Assembly: GCF_005405585.1 (NCBI RefSeq)
Contig: NZ_BJEQ01000001.1
Coordinates: 496,001 to 560,000 of the forward strand
Direction of reading: 5' to 3'
Length of the DNA: 64,000 nucleotides
Source: Agarivorans sp. Toyoura001
GTDB taxonomy: Bacteria; Pseudomonadota; Gammaproteobacteria; Enterobacterales; Celerinatantimonadaceae
The position numbers and the translations under genes were made by a program. Of this stretch, positions 1 to 8,818 are shown piece by piece. Below the pieces are notes generated by a model, which saw nothing but the letters and a program-made list of their open reading frames with translations, had not been told where the DNA came from and made no database searches. Numbering within the stretch: the stretch's first letter is position 1; every line of letters starts with the position of its first letter.

Positions 1-21
1 TTCCTTTACTAAAACAAATTC

Positions 22-561
22 TTATTCTTGAGAAGTAATCACTTCAGAGTGATGATCGACATAAATCAACGCATCTACATCGTAACCCAAGTCTTTAGCC
101 TCATGAACCAAGTCGCTTTTCACTTGGTGAGCTAAGTCAGGCGTTCGAGCAAGCAGCCATAAATATTTTCGGTTCGGGCCGGCAACTAACGCGTATTGGT
201 AGTCTTGCTCATCCAAGGCAAACACAACATAAGCACCATAAAATGGTCTAAAAAAGGACACTTTGAGATGCCCAATGTCTGGTGAGTCAACAAACTGAGC
301 AATGCCTTCGGCTTCAAACCACTGTTGCTCCTGCTCAGAAAAGCCTTTATTTAGTACCGTTACTTTGCCGTCATCACGTAAGCTATAAGTTGCGGTCACA
401 TGGCTCATGCCACGCTCGAATGAGTGGTCTAAACGAGCAACTTCATACCAAGTTCCCAAGTATTTTTGTAGCTGAAAATTACTCACCGGCTCAATGCCTT
501 CTGGTTTGCCGCTACATGCACTTACCAACAATACCGCAATAAAAATAACTGTCTTTTTCAT
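22..561 (-). CDS. blc: Outer-membrane lipocalin (Blc-type lipoprotein)
   Basis: The 179-residue protein starts with a lipoprotein signal peptide ending in a VSAC lipobox, so the mature protein should be anchored at Cys16. The first lipocalin motif follows directly (GTWYEVARLDHSFERG, about residues 36-51), and the later KYLWLLARTP stretch matches the third conserved block of bacterial Blc proteins. The length is normal for the family. Blc binds lysophospholipids or fatty acids and is linked to membrane maintenance under stress. The next gene on the same strand, a TSUP transporter, ends only 16 bp upstream of this start, so the two may be co-transcribed. Family assignment is firm; the ligand is not visible in sequence. 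Confidence 0.93.
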   Translation of the reverse strand: MKKTVIFIAVLLVSACSGKPEGIEPVSNFQLQKYLGTWYEVARLDHSFERGMSHVTATYSLRDDGKVTVLNKGFSEQEQQWFEAEGIAQFVDSPDIGHLKVSFFRPFYGAYVVFALDEQDYQYALVAGPNRKYLWLLARTPDLAHQVKSDLVHEAKDLGYDVDALIYVDHHSEVITSQE

Positions 562-577
562 CAGTACATCCTTTCAA

Positions 578-1336
578 CTAAAACCATAAGGCGGCAACAC
601 AGCCAATCAAAGTCATAACAAACAGAAACCATTTAAGCGTATTAGTCGCCGCTTTTATAGCAAACTTCACAGCATAATGGGCACCAATAATGTAACCCAC
701 CGCTAACACTAAACCCGGCAACCACAACACTTGCCCTCTGGCAATAAACACCAGCAGAGCAATACTGGTAAAAGATAAGGTACACACTAATTTAAGCGCA
801 TTCGCTCTTACTAAATCGTAGCGCAAACTGCCGGCCAATGCTGCGATCAAAATAAACCCTACGCCGGCCTGAACAAAGCCGCCATAAAACCCTGCTAAAC
901 CTAAGCTCCACTTGGCTGAAGGCGTATCATCCATTTTGCGAGCAAGGGTGCCCGGTTCTGGCGCAACGGCACTAGGTTTAAACAGCATTAATGCCGCCAT
1001 TGCCAACATTGCCCCCAGTAACAGGTATTTGATAATCCAAGCTGGTGAATAAGAAGCAGCAACCGCTCCCATTAGTCCTCCCACCAAAGTGGGCCACAAA
1101 ATAGGTACGACATCTTCAGTATCAAGTTTGTCATGCTTCTTGAAACCCAGAACACCGGTTAAACATTGTAAAAAAATGCCCACTCGATTAGTGGCATTAG
1201 CCACTTCTGCTGGCATCCCCATAACCATTAGCGCTGGCAAGGTTAAATTGGAGCCGCCGCCTGCTAGGGTGTTAATCACACCAGCGATTAGCCCTACCAC
1301 CAGCAGTAATAAACCATGATAAATAGTAAAGTCCAT
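578..1336 (-). CDS. TSUP (TauE/SafE) family membrane permease
   Basis: The 252-residue protein is hydrophobic with about eight membrane segments. The N-terminal half carries the family signature GLIAGVINTLAGGGSNLTLPAL (split here as GLIAGVINTLAGGG and SNLTLPAL) and the C-terminal half repeats the pattern (GFYGGFVQAGVGF). TSUP proteins export or import sulfite, sulfoacetate and similar small organic anions. The substrate cannot be read here. It lies upstream of the lipocalin gene on the same strand and diverges from the L-2-hydroxyglutarate oxidase gene. The 132-bp gap between the divergent starts should hold both promoters. Confidence 0.88.
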   Translation of the reverse strand: MDFTIYHGLLLLVVGLIAGVINTLAGGGSNLTLPALMVMGMPAEVANATNRVGIFLQCLTGVLGFKKHDKLDTEDVVPILWPTLVGGLMGAVAASYSPAWIIKYLLLGAMLAMAALMLFKPSAVAPEPGTLARKMDDTPSAKWSLGLAGFYGGFVQAGVGFILIAALAGSLRYDLVRANALKLVCTLSFTSIALLVFIARGQVLWLPGLVLAVGYIIGAHYAVKFAIKAATNTLKWFLFVMTLIGCVAALWF

Positions 1337-1468
1337 TTACAGTTCTCTATAGGGCATTGATAAGTTTGACCTTATCATTGCATTAGCTGGAATTCAGCAG
1401 CAGATCGATATCTTTAGTCTAAGCTTCGAATTTTTGTGCCAAAATAACTAGGCCTAACATCTTGAGTA

Positions 1469-2707
1469 ATGAGTCAAAAGGATTATCCATTGAGTTACGA
1501 CTACATCGTAATTGGCGGCGGAATTGTGGGTTTAGCCACAGCTTGGCAGCTAAAGCAAAATCACCCCAAAGCCAAAATAGTGGTTCTAGAAAAAGAGCCT
1601 TCGTTGGCTTTTCATCAAACCGGGCATAATAGCGGAGTCATTCACGCCGGGGTTTACTACCCACCGGGCAGTTTAAAAGCGCAATTTTGTAAACAAGGTT
1701 TGAAGCAAACCATCGCGTTTTGCCAACAACACGATATTCCTTACCTTCAGTGCGGGAAACTGCTGGTTGCGACTACCCCTCTCGAATTAAGCCGTATGCA
1801 CGATTTAGCCGCTCGTTGCTTAGAAAACGAAATAGCAATAAGCCAGTTATCAGCCCAGCAACTAACTGAGCTGGAACCAAATATTGCAGGCTTAGGCGCG
1901 CTTAAGGTTAACGATACTGGTATTGTGAGTTACCCGCAAATTTGCCAAAAAATAGCTGAATTTTTTACCCAGCAAGGTGGTGAAATTAAACTTTCACATC
2001 AGGTGAGCGGGCTAACAGAGAGTGACTCTCAAATAACTGTGAATACACAACATGGCCAGTTTAGCGGCAAGTATCTCGTTAGCTGCGGTGGCCTTATGGC
2101 AGACCGTTTATGTAAGATGCTAAACATTGATATCAACTTCCAAATCATTCCCTACCGAGGCGAGTACTATCAACTGCAGCCCCGCCATAATCAGTTAATT
2201 AAACACCTCATTTACCCCATTCCTGATCCCGAATTGCCATTTTTGGGGGTGCACCTGACTAAAATGATTGATGGAACGGTAACGGTTGGACCCAACGCTG
2301 TGCAAGGCTGGTCACGAGAGGGTTATAACAAAGCCTCTTTTAACTTAGCAGATACTAAACAAATGCTGAGCTTCCTCGGTTTTTGGAAAGTGGCTAAACA
2401 GCATTTAGGCAGTGGCTTTAAGGAAACAAAGGACTCTTTGTTTAAATCAGGCTATTTACAACGAGTAAGGAAGTACTGTCCTAGTTTAAACATTCATGAT
2501 TTACGCCCCTACCCAGCAGGCATTAGGGCACAAGCGGTGCTAAAAGATGGCAGTTTAGTGCATGACTTTTTATTTGCTAATAGCCCACGCAGCCTTCATG
2601 TTTGCAACGCGCCTTCACCAGCGGCTACTTCAGCATTTCCAATTGCTCAGTATATATGTGAAAAAGTACAACAAGCTGAAGAGGCTAGCAGGTGGCGCAG
2701 AAGGTGA
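1469..2707 (+). CDS. lhgO: L-2-hydroxyglutarate oxidase (FAD-dependent)
   Basis: The 412-residue DAO-family flavoprotein opens with an FAD-binding Rossmann motif (DYIVIGGGIVGLATAWQL, residues 10-27) and the family-specific HQTGHNSGVIHAGVYYPPGSLKA block. LhgO oxidises L-2-hydroxyglutarate to 2-oxoglutarate and passes electrons to the quinone pool, repairing a metabolic side product or serving lysine/glutarate catabolism. No CsiD or other glutarate genes lie beside it, so the housekeeping role is more likely. The C-terminal end (EEASRWRRR) is basic and slightly extended. The gene diverges from the TSUP transporter and is followed by an alginate-lyase remnant. Confidence 0.93.
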   Translation: MSQKDYPLSYDYIVIGGGIVGLATAWQLKQNHPKAKIVVLEKEPSLAFHQTGHNSGVIHAGVYYPPGSLKAQFCKQGLKQTIAFCQQHDIPYLQCGKLLVATTPLELSRMHDLAARCLENEIAISQLSAQQLTELEPNIAGLGALKVNDTGIVSYPQICQKIAEFFTQQGGEIKLSHQVSGLTESDSQITVNTQHGQFSGKYLVSCGGLMADRLCKMLNIDINFQIIPYRGEYYQLQPRHNQLIKHLIYPIPDPELPFLGVHLTKMIDGTVTVGPNAVQGWSREGYNKASFNLADTKQMLSFLGFWKVAKQHLGSGFKETKDSLFKSGYLQRVRKYCPSLNIHDLRPYPAGIRAQAVLKDGSLVHDFLFANSPRSLHVCNAPSPAATSAFPIAQYICEKVQQAEEASRWRRR

Positions 2708-2752
2708 AGTATTTTATGAATAGTAGCGAAGCTTGATACAGTTTTGGCAATA

Positions 2753-2784
2753 TGACCTACTGGCGAAAACTGACAAGTAGGTCA
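2753..2784. repeat. 9-bp inverted repeat downstream of lhgO
   Basis: TGACCTACT (2753-2761) and AGTAGGTCA (2776-2784) are perfect inverted arms around a 14-nt loop. No T-run follows, so it is not a classic intrinsic terminator. It sits between lhgO and the decayed alginate lyase and could be a leftover operator or a weak transcription pause. Confidence 0.45.
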
Positions 2785-2785
2785 C

Positions 2786-3113
2786 GTAATTATTGTCAGT
2801 TCCGAACTAATAAAGATGAACTTATTCGTTTTTATTACCGCATCATGAAATGGACTCAATTTACTTTGCCCACGCTCACTTAAAGGCAACAGCCATGAGC
2901 TACCGCATCCAAGTGTAAAATACCAAGCTAATCGTCACCATTACCCTCCCAGGTAAAGCTGATTTATACCAAGAAGTCGACATGTTAGGCAGTGACCACG
3001 ACGAAGGTGGCCAGTACATGTATTTCAAATCGGGTGTGTATGCTTAGAAAAAATCCGACCAGGCAGAAGATTTTGTTCAATCTACATTTTACCGATTAAA
3101 CGTGACCCACTAA
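2786..3113 (+). pseudogene. Decayed PL7 alginate lyase (C-terminal remnant)
   Basis: Conceptual translation in shifting frames gives pieces that match the C-terminal half of polysaccharide lyase family 7. About 2797-2850 reads QFRTNKDELIRFYYR, like the family pattern QIHxxxDEPxKIYYR. From 2847 in another frame comes DSIYFAHA. From 2895 comes MSYRIQV, stop, NTKLIVTITLPGKADLY, EVDM, GGQYMYFKSGVY, stop, and DFVQSTFYRL, ending at 3113. The GQYMYFKxGVY...Q.TFY pattern is the conserved PL7 end. At least one frameshift and two in-frame stops (2916-2918 TAA, 3045-3047 TAG) make it non-functional. The N-terminal half, signal peptide and start are absent. Confidence 0.82.
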
Positions 3114-3217
3114 GCTCAAGTAAACCATTCCCCTTACTCCAGCCAAGGCTAATCTTCGCATTAACTGTGTTACTGTAAATTAACGAATATTTAGATACTT
3201 AATGTAGGTAAACTGGC

Positions 3218-4231
3218 GTGAAAATTATTGCTGATGCCGTTCCTTGCCATTTAGTCAGTGGCTTCTTGGGCTCAGGAAAAACCACCTTAATTCAGCACTT
3301 ATTGGCGAACAAACCCAAGCATGAGCGCTGGGCTGTGCTGAGCAATGAGTTTGGCGAAATAGGTTTAGATGCAGCCTTACTAGAAGCCCAACAACCGCAA
3401 CAAGATGTGTTTATAAAAGAAGTTCCCGGAGGGTGTTTATGCTGCGCTGCCGGTGTACCTTTTCTAGTCGCCTTAAACCAACTAATCAAACTGGCTAAGC
3501 CGCAACGCTTAATCATAGAGCCCACAGGTTTAGGGCACCCGGTCAATATTAAGCAACGTTTAGAACAGCTGGCTAAGCAAGGTACCATTCAATTAGGGAC
3601 AAGCTTAGCCTTAGTTGACGCGCGCGTATTAACCGATAAACGTTACACTGAACACGAGAACTTTCCGGCGCAGTTAAGCATTGCCGACGCTATTGTGGCA
3701 AGTAAAAATGACTTGTATCAAGCGCAAGACAAGCTTGCCTTAACCAATTACCTACATCACCAAGGCCTGCAAGATAAACCCCTTGTATATAGCCAACATG
3801 GTCAATTAGATATGAGTGTGTTATTGAGCCCAGTAGCTAAGCTATCCCCTCAATTAAAGTCCTGGTCGCTCACTGCAAATTCAATCGCCACACCAAGGGT
3901 TGAAGATAACCCAGAAATTGCTGGGGAACCGCAGCCCTTTGCCGTTAAGCAGCATCATCAAGATGGTGTTTATTCGCTGGGTTGGCAGCTTCCTGCTAAC
4001 ACTCGTTTTAAGCAAACTGCACTGCTCACTTGGCTCGAATCTTTAGATTTATTACGCTGTAAAGCGGTGTTACAAACGCCACAAGCCACATTACTAATTA
4101 ATCAAGTTAACGGCCAAGGTAAGTTACAAACCTTAGCGCCTAGTGAAGAAAATCGCATCGAGCTGATTGCCTCGCAAGCCCTTGATCAAACGCACCTTAG
4201 CGAGCAGTTGTTAGCCTGCTGCGAACCATAA
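3218..4231 (+). CDS. CobW/G3E-family metallochaperone GTPase
   Basis: The 337-residue protein begins at a GTG. It has a Walker A motif (GFLGSGKTTL, residues 15-24), the GGCLCC metal-binding motif (CxCC, Cys73/75/76) and a guanine-specificity motif of the NKxD type seen as SKND. The C-terminal half (from about residue 240) resembles the CobW C-terminal domain. G3E GTPases insert or traffic metals such as zinc, cobalt or nickel. Which metal is not evident, since there is no cobalamin or Zur-regulated gene cluster and no clear Zur box. A short LSNEFGEIGLD segment typical of COG0523 proteins follows the Walker A region. Confidence 0.92.
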   Translation: MKIIADAVPCHLVSGFLGSGKTTLIQHLLANKPKHERWAVLSNEFGEIGLDAALLEAQQPQQDVFIKEVPGGCLCCAAGVPFLVALNQLIKLAKPQRLIIEPTGLGHPVNIKQRLEQLAKQGTIQLGTSLALVDARVLTDKRYTEHENFPAQLSIADAIVASKNDLYQAQDKLALTNYLHHQGLQDKPLVYSQHGQLDMSVLLSPVAKLSPQLKSWSLTANSIATPRVEDNPEIAGEPQPFAVKQHHQDGVYSLGWQLPANTRFKQTALLTWLESLDLLRCKAVLQTPQATLLINQVNGQGKLQTLAPSEENRIELIASQALDQTHLSEQLLACCEP

Positions 4232-4333
4232 TATGCAGTAACTTGCGAGCAGCGCTTATTCGCTCTAGGCTAAAGCCGCGCTTAAAAGTTATTACGAATA
4301 ATACGATGTATCCAACAACACATGGAGAGCAAC

Positions 4334-4807
4334 ATGATTGAAGTAGGTCAAACCATTCCAGAAGCTAATCTTGCCGAGCTAAACCAAGAAGGTATGCAAA
4401 ACCATTCAACTCACCAGCTATTCTCAGGAAAAAAAGTAGTGTTATTTGCGGTGCCCGGTGCCTTCACGCCCACCTGCTCCGAGGCCCACCTACCTGGCTT
4501 TGTAGTGTTAGCCGACAACATTAAAGCTAAAGGCATTGATATTATCGCCTGTGTATCGGTAAACGACGCCTTTGTAATGAATGCTTGGGGCGAAGCTCAA
4601 AACGCAGAGCAAATAATGATGTTGGGCGATGGCGATGCCAGCTTCACTAAAGCCCTCGGCTTGGAAATGGATACAGCGGGTTTTGGTGGCGTTCGTTCAC
4701 AGCGTTACGCCATCATCATCGATGATTTAACCGTTAGCACTGTTAATGTTGAGCAGGCTAAGAGCTTTGAAGTAAGCAGTGCTGAGACTATTCTAAGCTT
4801 ATTATAA
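4334..4807 (+). CDS. Peroxiredoxin, Prx5 subfamily
   Basis: A thiol peroxidase of the Prx5/AhpE-like group: the peroxidatic cysteine sits in PGAFTPTCSEAHLPGF and the conserved VNDAFVMNAW block follows. It reduces hydrogen peroxide and alkyl hydroperoxides using thioredoxin or glutaredoxin. There is an earlier in-frame ATG at 4322, but the GGAGAG ribosome-binding site (4324-4329) lies just upstream of the ATG at 4334, so I chose the latter; the protein is then 157 residues with the peroxidatic Cys at 48. A strong terminator follows the stop, so it is probably a single-gene unit. Confidence 0.93.
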   Translation: MIEVGQTIPEANLAELNQEGMQNHSTHQLFSGKKVVLFAVPGAFTPTCSEAHLPGFVVLADNIKAKGIDIIACVSVNDAFVMNAWGEAQNAEQIMMLGDGDASFTKALGLEMDTAGFGGVRSQRYAIIIDDLTVSTVNVEQAKSFEVSSAETILSLL

Positions 4808-4816
4808 ACTTGTTGA

Positions 4817-4842
4817 GAAGGCGCCCTAGCGCCTTCTTATTT
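4817..4842 (+). terminator. Intrinsic terminator after the peroxiredoxin gene
   Basis: Perfect 8-bp stem GAAGGCGC / GCGCCTTC around a CCTA loop, followed by a T-rich tail. It lies between the peroxiredoxin stop and the ribosome-binding site of the nuclease gene. Confidence 0.85.
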
Positions 4843-4855
4843 TCAAGGATGTTAT

Positions 4856-5617
4856 GTGAACCGCTTAACCTTACTCTTCATTGTTACCCTCATTAGCTTA
4901 CCTAGCCATGCCTTTGGAGTGCTTGGGCATCAGCTCATTGCCTATATCGCTCAGCAACAACTAACCCCACAAGCAAACCATCAGATTGAACTGCTACTTA
5001 ATGGGCAGTCATTGGTTAACGCTTCAACCTGGGCTGACCAAGCACGCAGAACCGCTTTATGGAAGCATACTGGACCTTGGCATTACATAAACATTCCAGA
5101 AGGACAAAGCCTTCAGCAAGCTAAACGCAGCAGTAAGGGTGATGTATTAAGTCAACTTAAGTATTTTGAAAGCACTTTGCTAGATCAAACTTTAAACAAT
5201 GAAGAGCGCCAACAAGCCTTAAAGTTTTACATTCATTTTGTTGGCGATTTACACCAGCCCTTGCATGTGGCCTACGCCAAAGATCGTGGTGGGAACAGTA
5301 CAAGAGTAAAATGGTACGGGAAAACCTCTAATTTGCACCGAGTATGGGATACCCAACTGCTTGATACCAAACACGGTTCAGTAGAGCAATATGCGCAATA
5401 TTTGACGCAAAGTTATCCGCTAACAAACACTCAAGGTAGTTATGAAGACTGGCTAAAAGAAACTCGTGCCTTAGTGCCCGCAGCTTACCAGTTCTCCAGC
5501 ATCAAGCTGGCTGATGAATATGCCGAGCAACACCGCTCAAGCCTCGAGAGACAACTAATACGCGCCGGAACTAGACTCGCCAGCAAGCTTAACCAACTAC
5601 TTGCTACAACAAACTAA
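4856..5617 (+). CDS. Secreted S1/P1-type nuclease
   Basis: Starts at a GTG with AAGGA eight bases upstream; the neighbouring ATG at 4854 runs straight into TGA. A signal peptide of about 19 residues ends at SHA, leaving Phe as the mature N-terminus (FGVLGHQ). S1/P1 nucleases bind zinc through the free N-terminus plus His and Asp residues. Those ligands are visible in order: GVLGH, STWADQ, WHYI, the H-x3-D-x-H set in IHFVGDLHQPLH, and LHRVWD. Fungal enzymes have Trp at mature position 1; Phe should still provide the backbone ligands. It probably degrades single-stranded DNA/RNA outside the cytoplasm for phosphate or nucleosides. The length of 253 residues is normal. Confidence 0.9.
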   Translation: MNRLTLLFIVTLISLPSHAFGVLGHQLIAYIAQQQLTPQANHQIELLLNGQSLVNASTWADQARRTALWKHTGPWHYINIPEGQSLQQAKRSSKGDVLSQLKYFESTLLDQTLNNEERQQALKFYIHFVGDLHQPLHVAYAKDRGGNSTRVKWYGKTSNLHRVWDTQLLDTKHGSVEQYAQYLTQSYPLTNTQGSYEDWLKETRALVPAAYQFSSIKLADEYAEQHRSSLERQLIRAGTRLASKLNQLLATTN

Positions 5618-5692
5618 AAAATAATTTCACTCATAGTGATCGCAAAACACTGAGCTACGTAATACTTAATATTACTCTCAGGGGATGCCATT

Positions 5693-6649
5693 ATGAACCG
5701 ATTCTCAAGCGACAAAATTTCAGTAGGAATTAGCAGCTGCTTACTTGGCCAAGAAGTACGTTACGACGGCGGCCACAAACAATCTCGCTTTTGCAGAACC
5801 GAGTTAGCCAACTACTTTGATTTTGAACCTACCTGTCCAGAAATGGCCATTGGTATGGGCACTCCTCGTAAAACCATTCGCTTAGTTCAACATGAAGACG
5901 TGATTAGCCTTCAAGCTAGCGATGGCAGCTTTGATGTTAGCGAAAAGATGAACAACTACGCCGACCGCCGCCTACCTCAGCTTGGTCATTTAAGTGGTTA
6001 TGTGGTGGCAGCTAAGTCACCTAGCTGCGGCATGGAGCGGGTAAGTGTATATTCTCCTGCAAAAAACAACGCCAGCAAAGAGGGCGTAGGTTTGTTCACT
6101 GCCAAATTAATGGAGGCTTATCCACTGCTTCCAATAGAAGAAGATGGCCGCTTAAACGACCCAGTGCTACGCGAAAACTTCGTAAACCGAGTATTTGCTT
6201 TCCATGAGTGGAAAACCATGGAGCATGAGGGTTTAACGGTCGCTAAAGTACAAGCCTTTCACGCTAAGTTTAAGTACCTCTTAATGGCGCATCACCCTGC
6301 CAAATACCGTGAACTAGGCCCCTTGGTAGCCAGTTTAAGCAATAAAAACCAGCATGGTTTTGCTGCTTACATTGAAGGCTTTATGGGCATACTCAAACAT
6401 AACTGCAGCCGCAAAAATCACTGTAATGTATTGCAACATTTGCAAGGTTACTTCAAGCGCGACCTAAGTTCACAACAGCGTGAAGAACTGTCTGAGCGGA
6501 TCCATCAATATCGTGAAGGTTTAATGCCACTGCTGGTGCCAATCAGCCTTATTCAACACTATTTGCGTGAGCACCCAAAACACTATGTGGCAAAACAAGC
6601 CTATTTAGCCCCTCACCCTAGCGAGTTAAAGCTTCGTTATAGTCTGTAA
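5693..6649 (+). CDS. DUF523-DUF1722 two-domain protein (YbgA-like)
   Basis: The 318-residue protein joins an N-terminal DUF523 domain (VGISSCLLGQEVRYDGGHK at residues 10-28, and SPSCG near residue 110) to a C-terminal DUF1722 domain (YLLMAHHPAKYRELG..., residues 195-310). The conserved cysteines in DUF523 (SSCLLG, SPSCGM) suggest metal or thiol chemistry, but the function is not established. Homologues often sit beside photolyase genes; here no photolyase is adjacent. A strong terminator follows, so the gene seems to be transcribed alone. Confidence 0.9.
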   Translation: MNRFSSDKISVGISSCLLGQEVRYDGGHKQSRFCRTELANYFDFEPTCPEMAIGMGTPRKTIRLVQHEDVISLQASDGSFDVSEKMNNYADRRLPQLGHLSGYVVAAKSPSCGMERVSVYSPAKNNASKEGVGLFTAKLMEAYPLLPIEEDGRLNDPVLRENFVNRVFAFHEWKTMEHEGLTVAKVQAFHAKFKYLLMAHHPAKYRELGPLVASLSNKNQHGFAAYIEGFMGILKHNCSRKNHCNVLQHLQGYFKRDLSSQQREELSERIHQYREGLMPLLVPISLIQHYLREHPKHYVAKQAYLAPHPSELKLRYSL

Positions 6650-6668
6650 TTCTTAACTGCAATTGTTC

Positions 6669-6698
6669 GCCCAAACTACATGGTTTGGGCTTTTTTTT
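6669..6698 (+). terminator. Intrinsic terminator after the DUF523/DUF1722 gene
   Basis: Stem GCCCAAAC (6669-6676) / GTTTGGGC (6683-6690) with a six-base loop, followed by eight T. A textbook rho-independent terminator. Confidence 0.93.
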
Positions 6699-6852
6699 AT
6701 CTGCTATAGCTGCTCCTCCCTACACAAGATTATTTAGTTATTACTGTGTTAAAATGGCGAGAGTCGCCAACAAAACTATACTTAAAGGCGAGATAACAAA
6801 AATTAACTAGACCACGCATATTCAGATATAAACGCTAAATAGAGAATATCCA

Positions 6853-7833
6853 ATGAAAAATACTTTCAACGTATCGCTTATTGCGTCGTTAACGCTTAGT
6901 TTAATTGCCTGTGGAGGCGATGGTGGTTCAGATATTACTCCACCAAGCACTGCAATGGTGTCGTTTTCAATAGCAGATGCACCTGTGGATAGCGCTGCAG
7001 AAGTAAATGTGAGCTATACATCAATCACCTTAGAGCGCACAGGGGAAGATGATATAGAACTGCCAATCGTTGATGACAATGGCGACCCTATCACTATTAA
7101 TTTGCTGGACTACCAAAACGGGGAAAGCCTGCTTGTACTTAGTGATACAGAACTGCCAGTGGGTGATTATAGAGAATTAATCATCAATACTTTTGAATGT
7201 CCTCAAAATCAAAATGGGAGCACTGAGTTTTGTAATGTAGTGGAAGACTCCAATGCTACTTTGCCACTTAAGACACCTAGCAACAAACTGCGTCTTGGCG
7301 GTTTTACAGTGACCACCGAAGGCACTCAAGCCTATACCATTGACTTCAACTTAAGAAAATCTTTAGTCAGCACCGCCAATGGACAAAGCTATAACCTCAA
7401 ACCACATGGTGTCACTATTGTTGACAATACCACTGTCGGCGAGATTTCTGGCAGCATTGACCCAAACCTGCTTTCAGCGGGAGATTGCCAAGCCGATACC
7501 GGCAACGTTGTTTACTTATATAATCAACCGATTGATGGGTTTTCTGTGCTGGGTGATGAGTTTGACCCTGAAATTGATACCGAAGTACCCACTGACATTG
7601 TTGCGCCATATTCATCAAAAATGGTGCAACAAGACAGTGAAACCAACTTATATAGCTATAGTTTTGCTCACCTTCCCGCTGGGGACTATACGCTGGCCTT
7701 TAGTTGTAGCGCAGTAGATGATGACCCAGAACTTTATGATGCTATTGTTATTGCAGACCCACAAGACCAAGACGTTGAACTAACGGTGATTGCTGGTGAA
7801 GTGACTGAACATAACTTTGAAGAAGCTATTTAG
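6853..7833 (+). CDS. DUF4382 lipoprotein
   Basis: The 326-residue protein has a short lipoprotein signal ending LIAC-GGDGG, so it should be lipid-anchored at Cys20, followed by a flexible Gly/Ser/Pro linker. The DUF4382 domain starts with VSFSIADAPVDSAAEVNVSYTSITLE (here given as VSFSIADAPVD and NVSYTSITLE) and continues to about residue 190. The rest, rich in Asp/Glu, resembles a carboxypeptidase-regulatory-like beta sandwich. DUF4382 proteins are surface or periplasmic lipoproteins of unknown role, and the very acidic composition suits a marine exported protein. Confidence 0.85.
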   Translation: MKNTFNVSLIASLTLSLIACGGDGGSDITPPSTAMVSFSIADAPVDSAAEVNVSYTSITLERTGEDDIELPIVDDNGDPITINLLDYQNGESLLVLSDTELPVGDYRELIINTFECPQNQNGSTEFCNVVEDSNATLPLKTPSNKLRLGGFTVTTEGTQAYTIDFNLRKSLVSTANGQSYNLKPHGVTIVDNTTVGEISGSIDPNLLSAGDCQADTGNVVYLYNQPIDGFSVLGDEFDPEIDTEVPTDIVAPYSSKMVQQDSETNLYSYSFAHLPAGDYTLAFSCSAVDDDPELYDAIVIADPQDQDVELTVIAGEVTEHNFEEAI

Positions 7834-7846
7834 GGTTTAGCCTTAC

Positions 7847-7869
7847 AAAAAAGCCCGCATAAGCGGGCT
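7847..7869. terminator. Shared terminator between convergent genes
   Basis: Stem AGCCCGC (7852-7858) / GCGGGCT (7863-7869) with an ATAA loop. The six A preceding it give a T6 tract when read on the minus strand, so it works best for the CvfB-like gene and more weakly for the DUF4382 gene. Confidence 0.82.
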
Positions 7870-7892
7870 ATTAAACTCAATTTCTGCCGAAA

Positions 7893-8729
7893 TTAGTCTT
7901 TCTCGTTAAGCACAATACCGGTTTTACTAATGGTAATTAAGCCGTCTTTATATAACTTGCCAATAGCCTTTTTAAAGGTGCCTTTACTCACGCCAAAAAT
8001 CGCAGAGATTGCTTGAGGCGAGCTTTTATCGCTAAGCGCTAAATAGCCCTGCTCTTCATGTAATTTGGCAATAATGCTATCGCCAATATCAATCGCCTTT
8101 TGAATACCAATTGGCTCTAAACTGAGATCAAGCTTTTGGTCTTCACGTACTTTTTGAATATAACCAGCACACGCGTAACCAGCTCGAATACGTTTAAAGA
8201 CTTGGTCGTAATACAACACGCCCCAATGCAGGTTGTTCACCACCACTTTGTAACCAAGCTCGGTACGCCCAGCGACTAATAAGTTAACTTTTTCGCCGCG
8301 CGTATATTTGTGGTCAGATTTATCAATGAAGCGATCCAACTTATTACTGGCAGCGATGCGTTGTTCATTGTCTAAATAAACGTATACAACATAATGGCGA
8401 TCCACCTCCATTGGCTGCTGTTGTTCGCTAAATGGCAGGAACAAATCTTTATCTAAGCCCCAATCAAGGAAAATGCCTACATCGTTAATTTCTTTAACTT
8501 GTAGGTTGGCGCACTCACCCACCTGAACCAGTGGCTTTTTCAAGGTGGCTAATAAATTTCGTTCACCATCTCGATAAACAAAGACTTCTAGCTCATCACC
8601 TATACCCAGCTCAGAACTAAGCTCTCTAGTGGGCAACAGTATGTCACCAAATTCGCCACCGTCTAGGTAGGCACCTAAGTCAGCCATTTCAATCACGGCT
8701 AATTGATTAAGGCGTCCAATTTCTAGCAT
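7893..8729 (-). CDS. CvfB-like S1-domain RNA-binding protein
   Basis: Matches the CvfB/YitL family: three S1-type beta-barrels (from MLEIGRLNQLAVIEM onward) and a C-terminal winged-helix segment (AISAIFGVSKGTFKKAIGKLYKDG). CvfB of Staphylococcus affects virulence and RNA turnover; the gammaproteobacterial homologues are presumed RNA-binding regulators. An ORF extends upstream to 8798, but family members begin at MLEIG, and a purine-rich GAGAG sequence lies just upstream of the ATG at 8729, giving 278 residues. Its start lies about 90 bp downstream of the chemoreceptor stop on the same strand. Confidence 0.88.
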   Translation of the reverse strand: MLEIGRLNQLAVIEMADLGAYLDGGEFGDILLPTRELSSELGIGDELEVFVYRDGERNLLATLKKPLVQVGECANLQVKEINDVGIFLDWGLDKDLFLPFSEQQQPMEVDRHYVVYVYLDNEQRIAASNKLDRFIDKSDHKYTRGEKVNLLVAGRTELGYKVVVNNLHWGVLYYDQVFKRIRAGYACAGYIQKVREDQKLDLSLEPIGIQKAIDIGDSIIAKLHEEQGYLALSDKSSPQAISAIFGVSKGTFKKAIGKLYKDGLITISKTGIVLNEKD

Positions 8730-8818
8730 TTTCACTCTCTTTTCGCATGCAATAGGCCCCAACTGAGCCAATGTTGCAGTATAACATGCCAAGGGCAATA
8801 AGCCCTTAGCTTTATTGT

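Noticed and set aside
4232-4321. Small inverted repeat (TTATT-ACG-AATAA) before the peroxiredoxin gene
   Set aside because: Only five base pairs, common by chance in A/T-rich DNA; no OxyR-like pattern could be supported.
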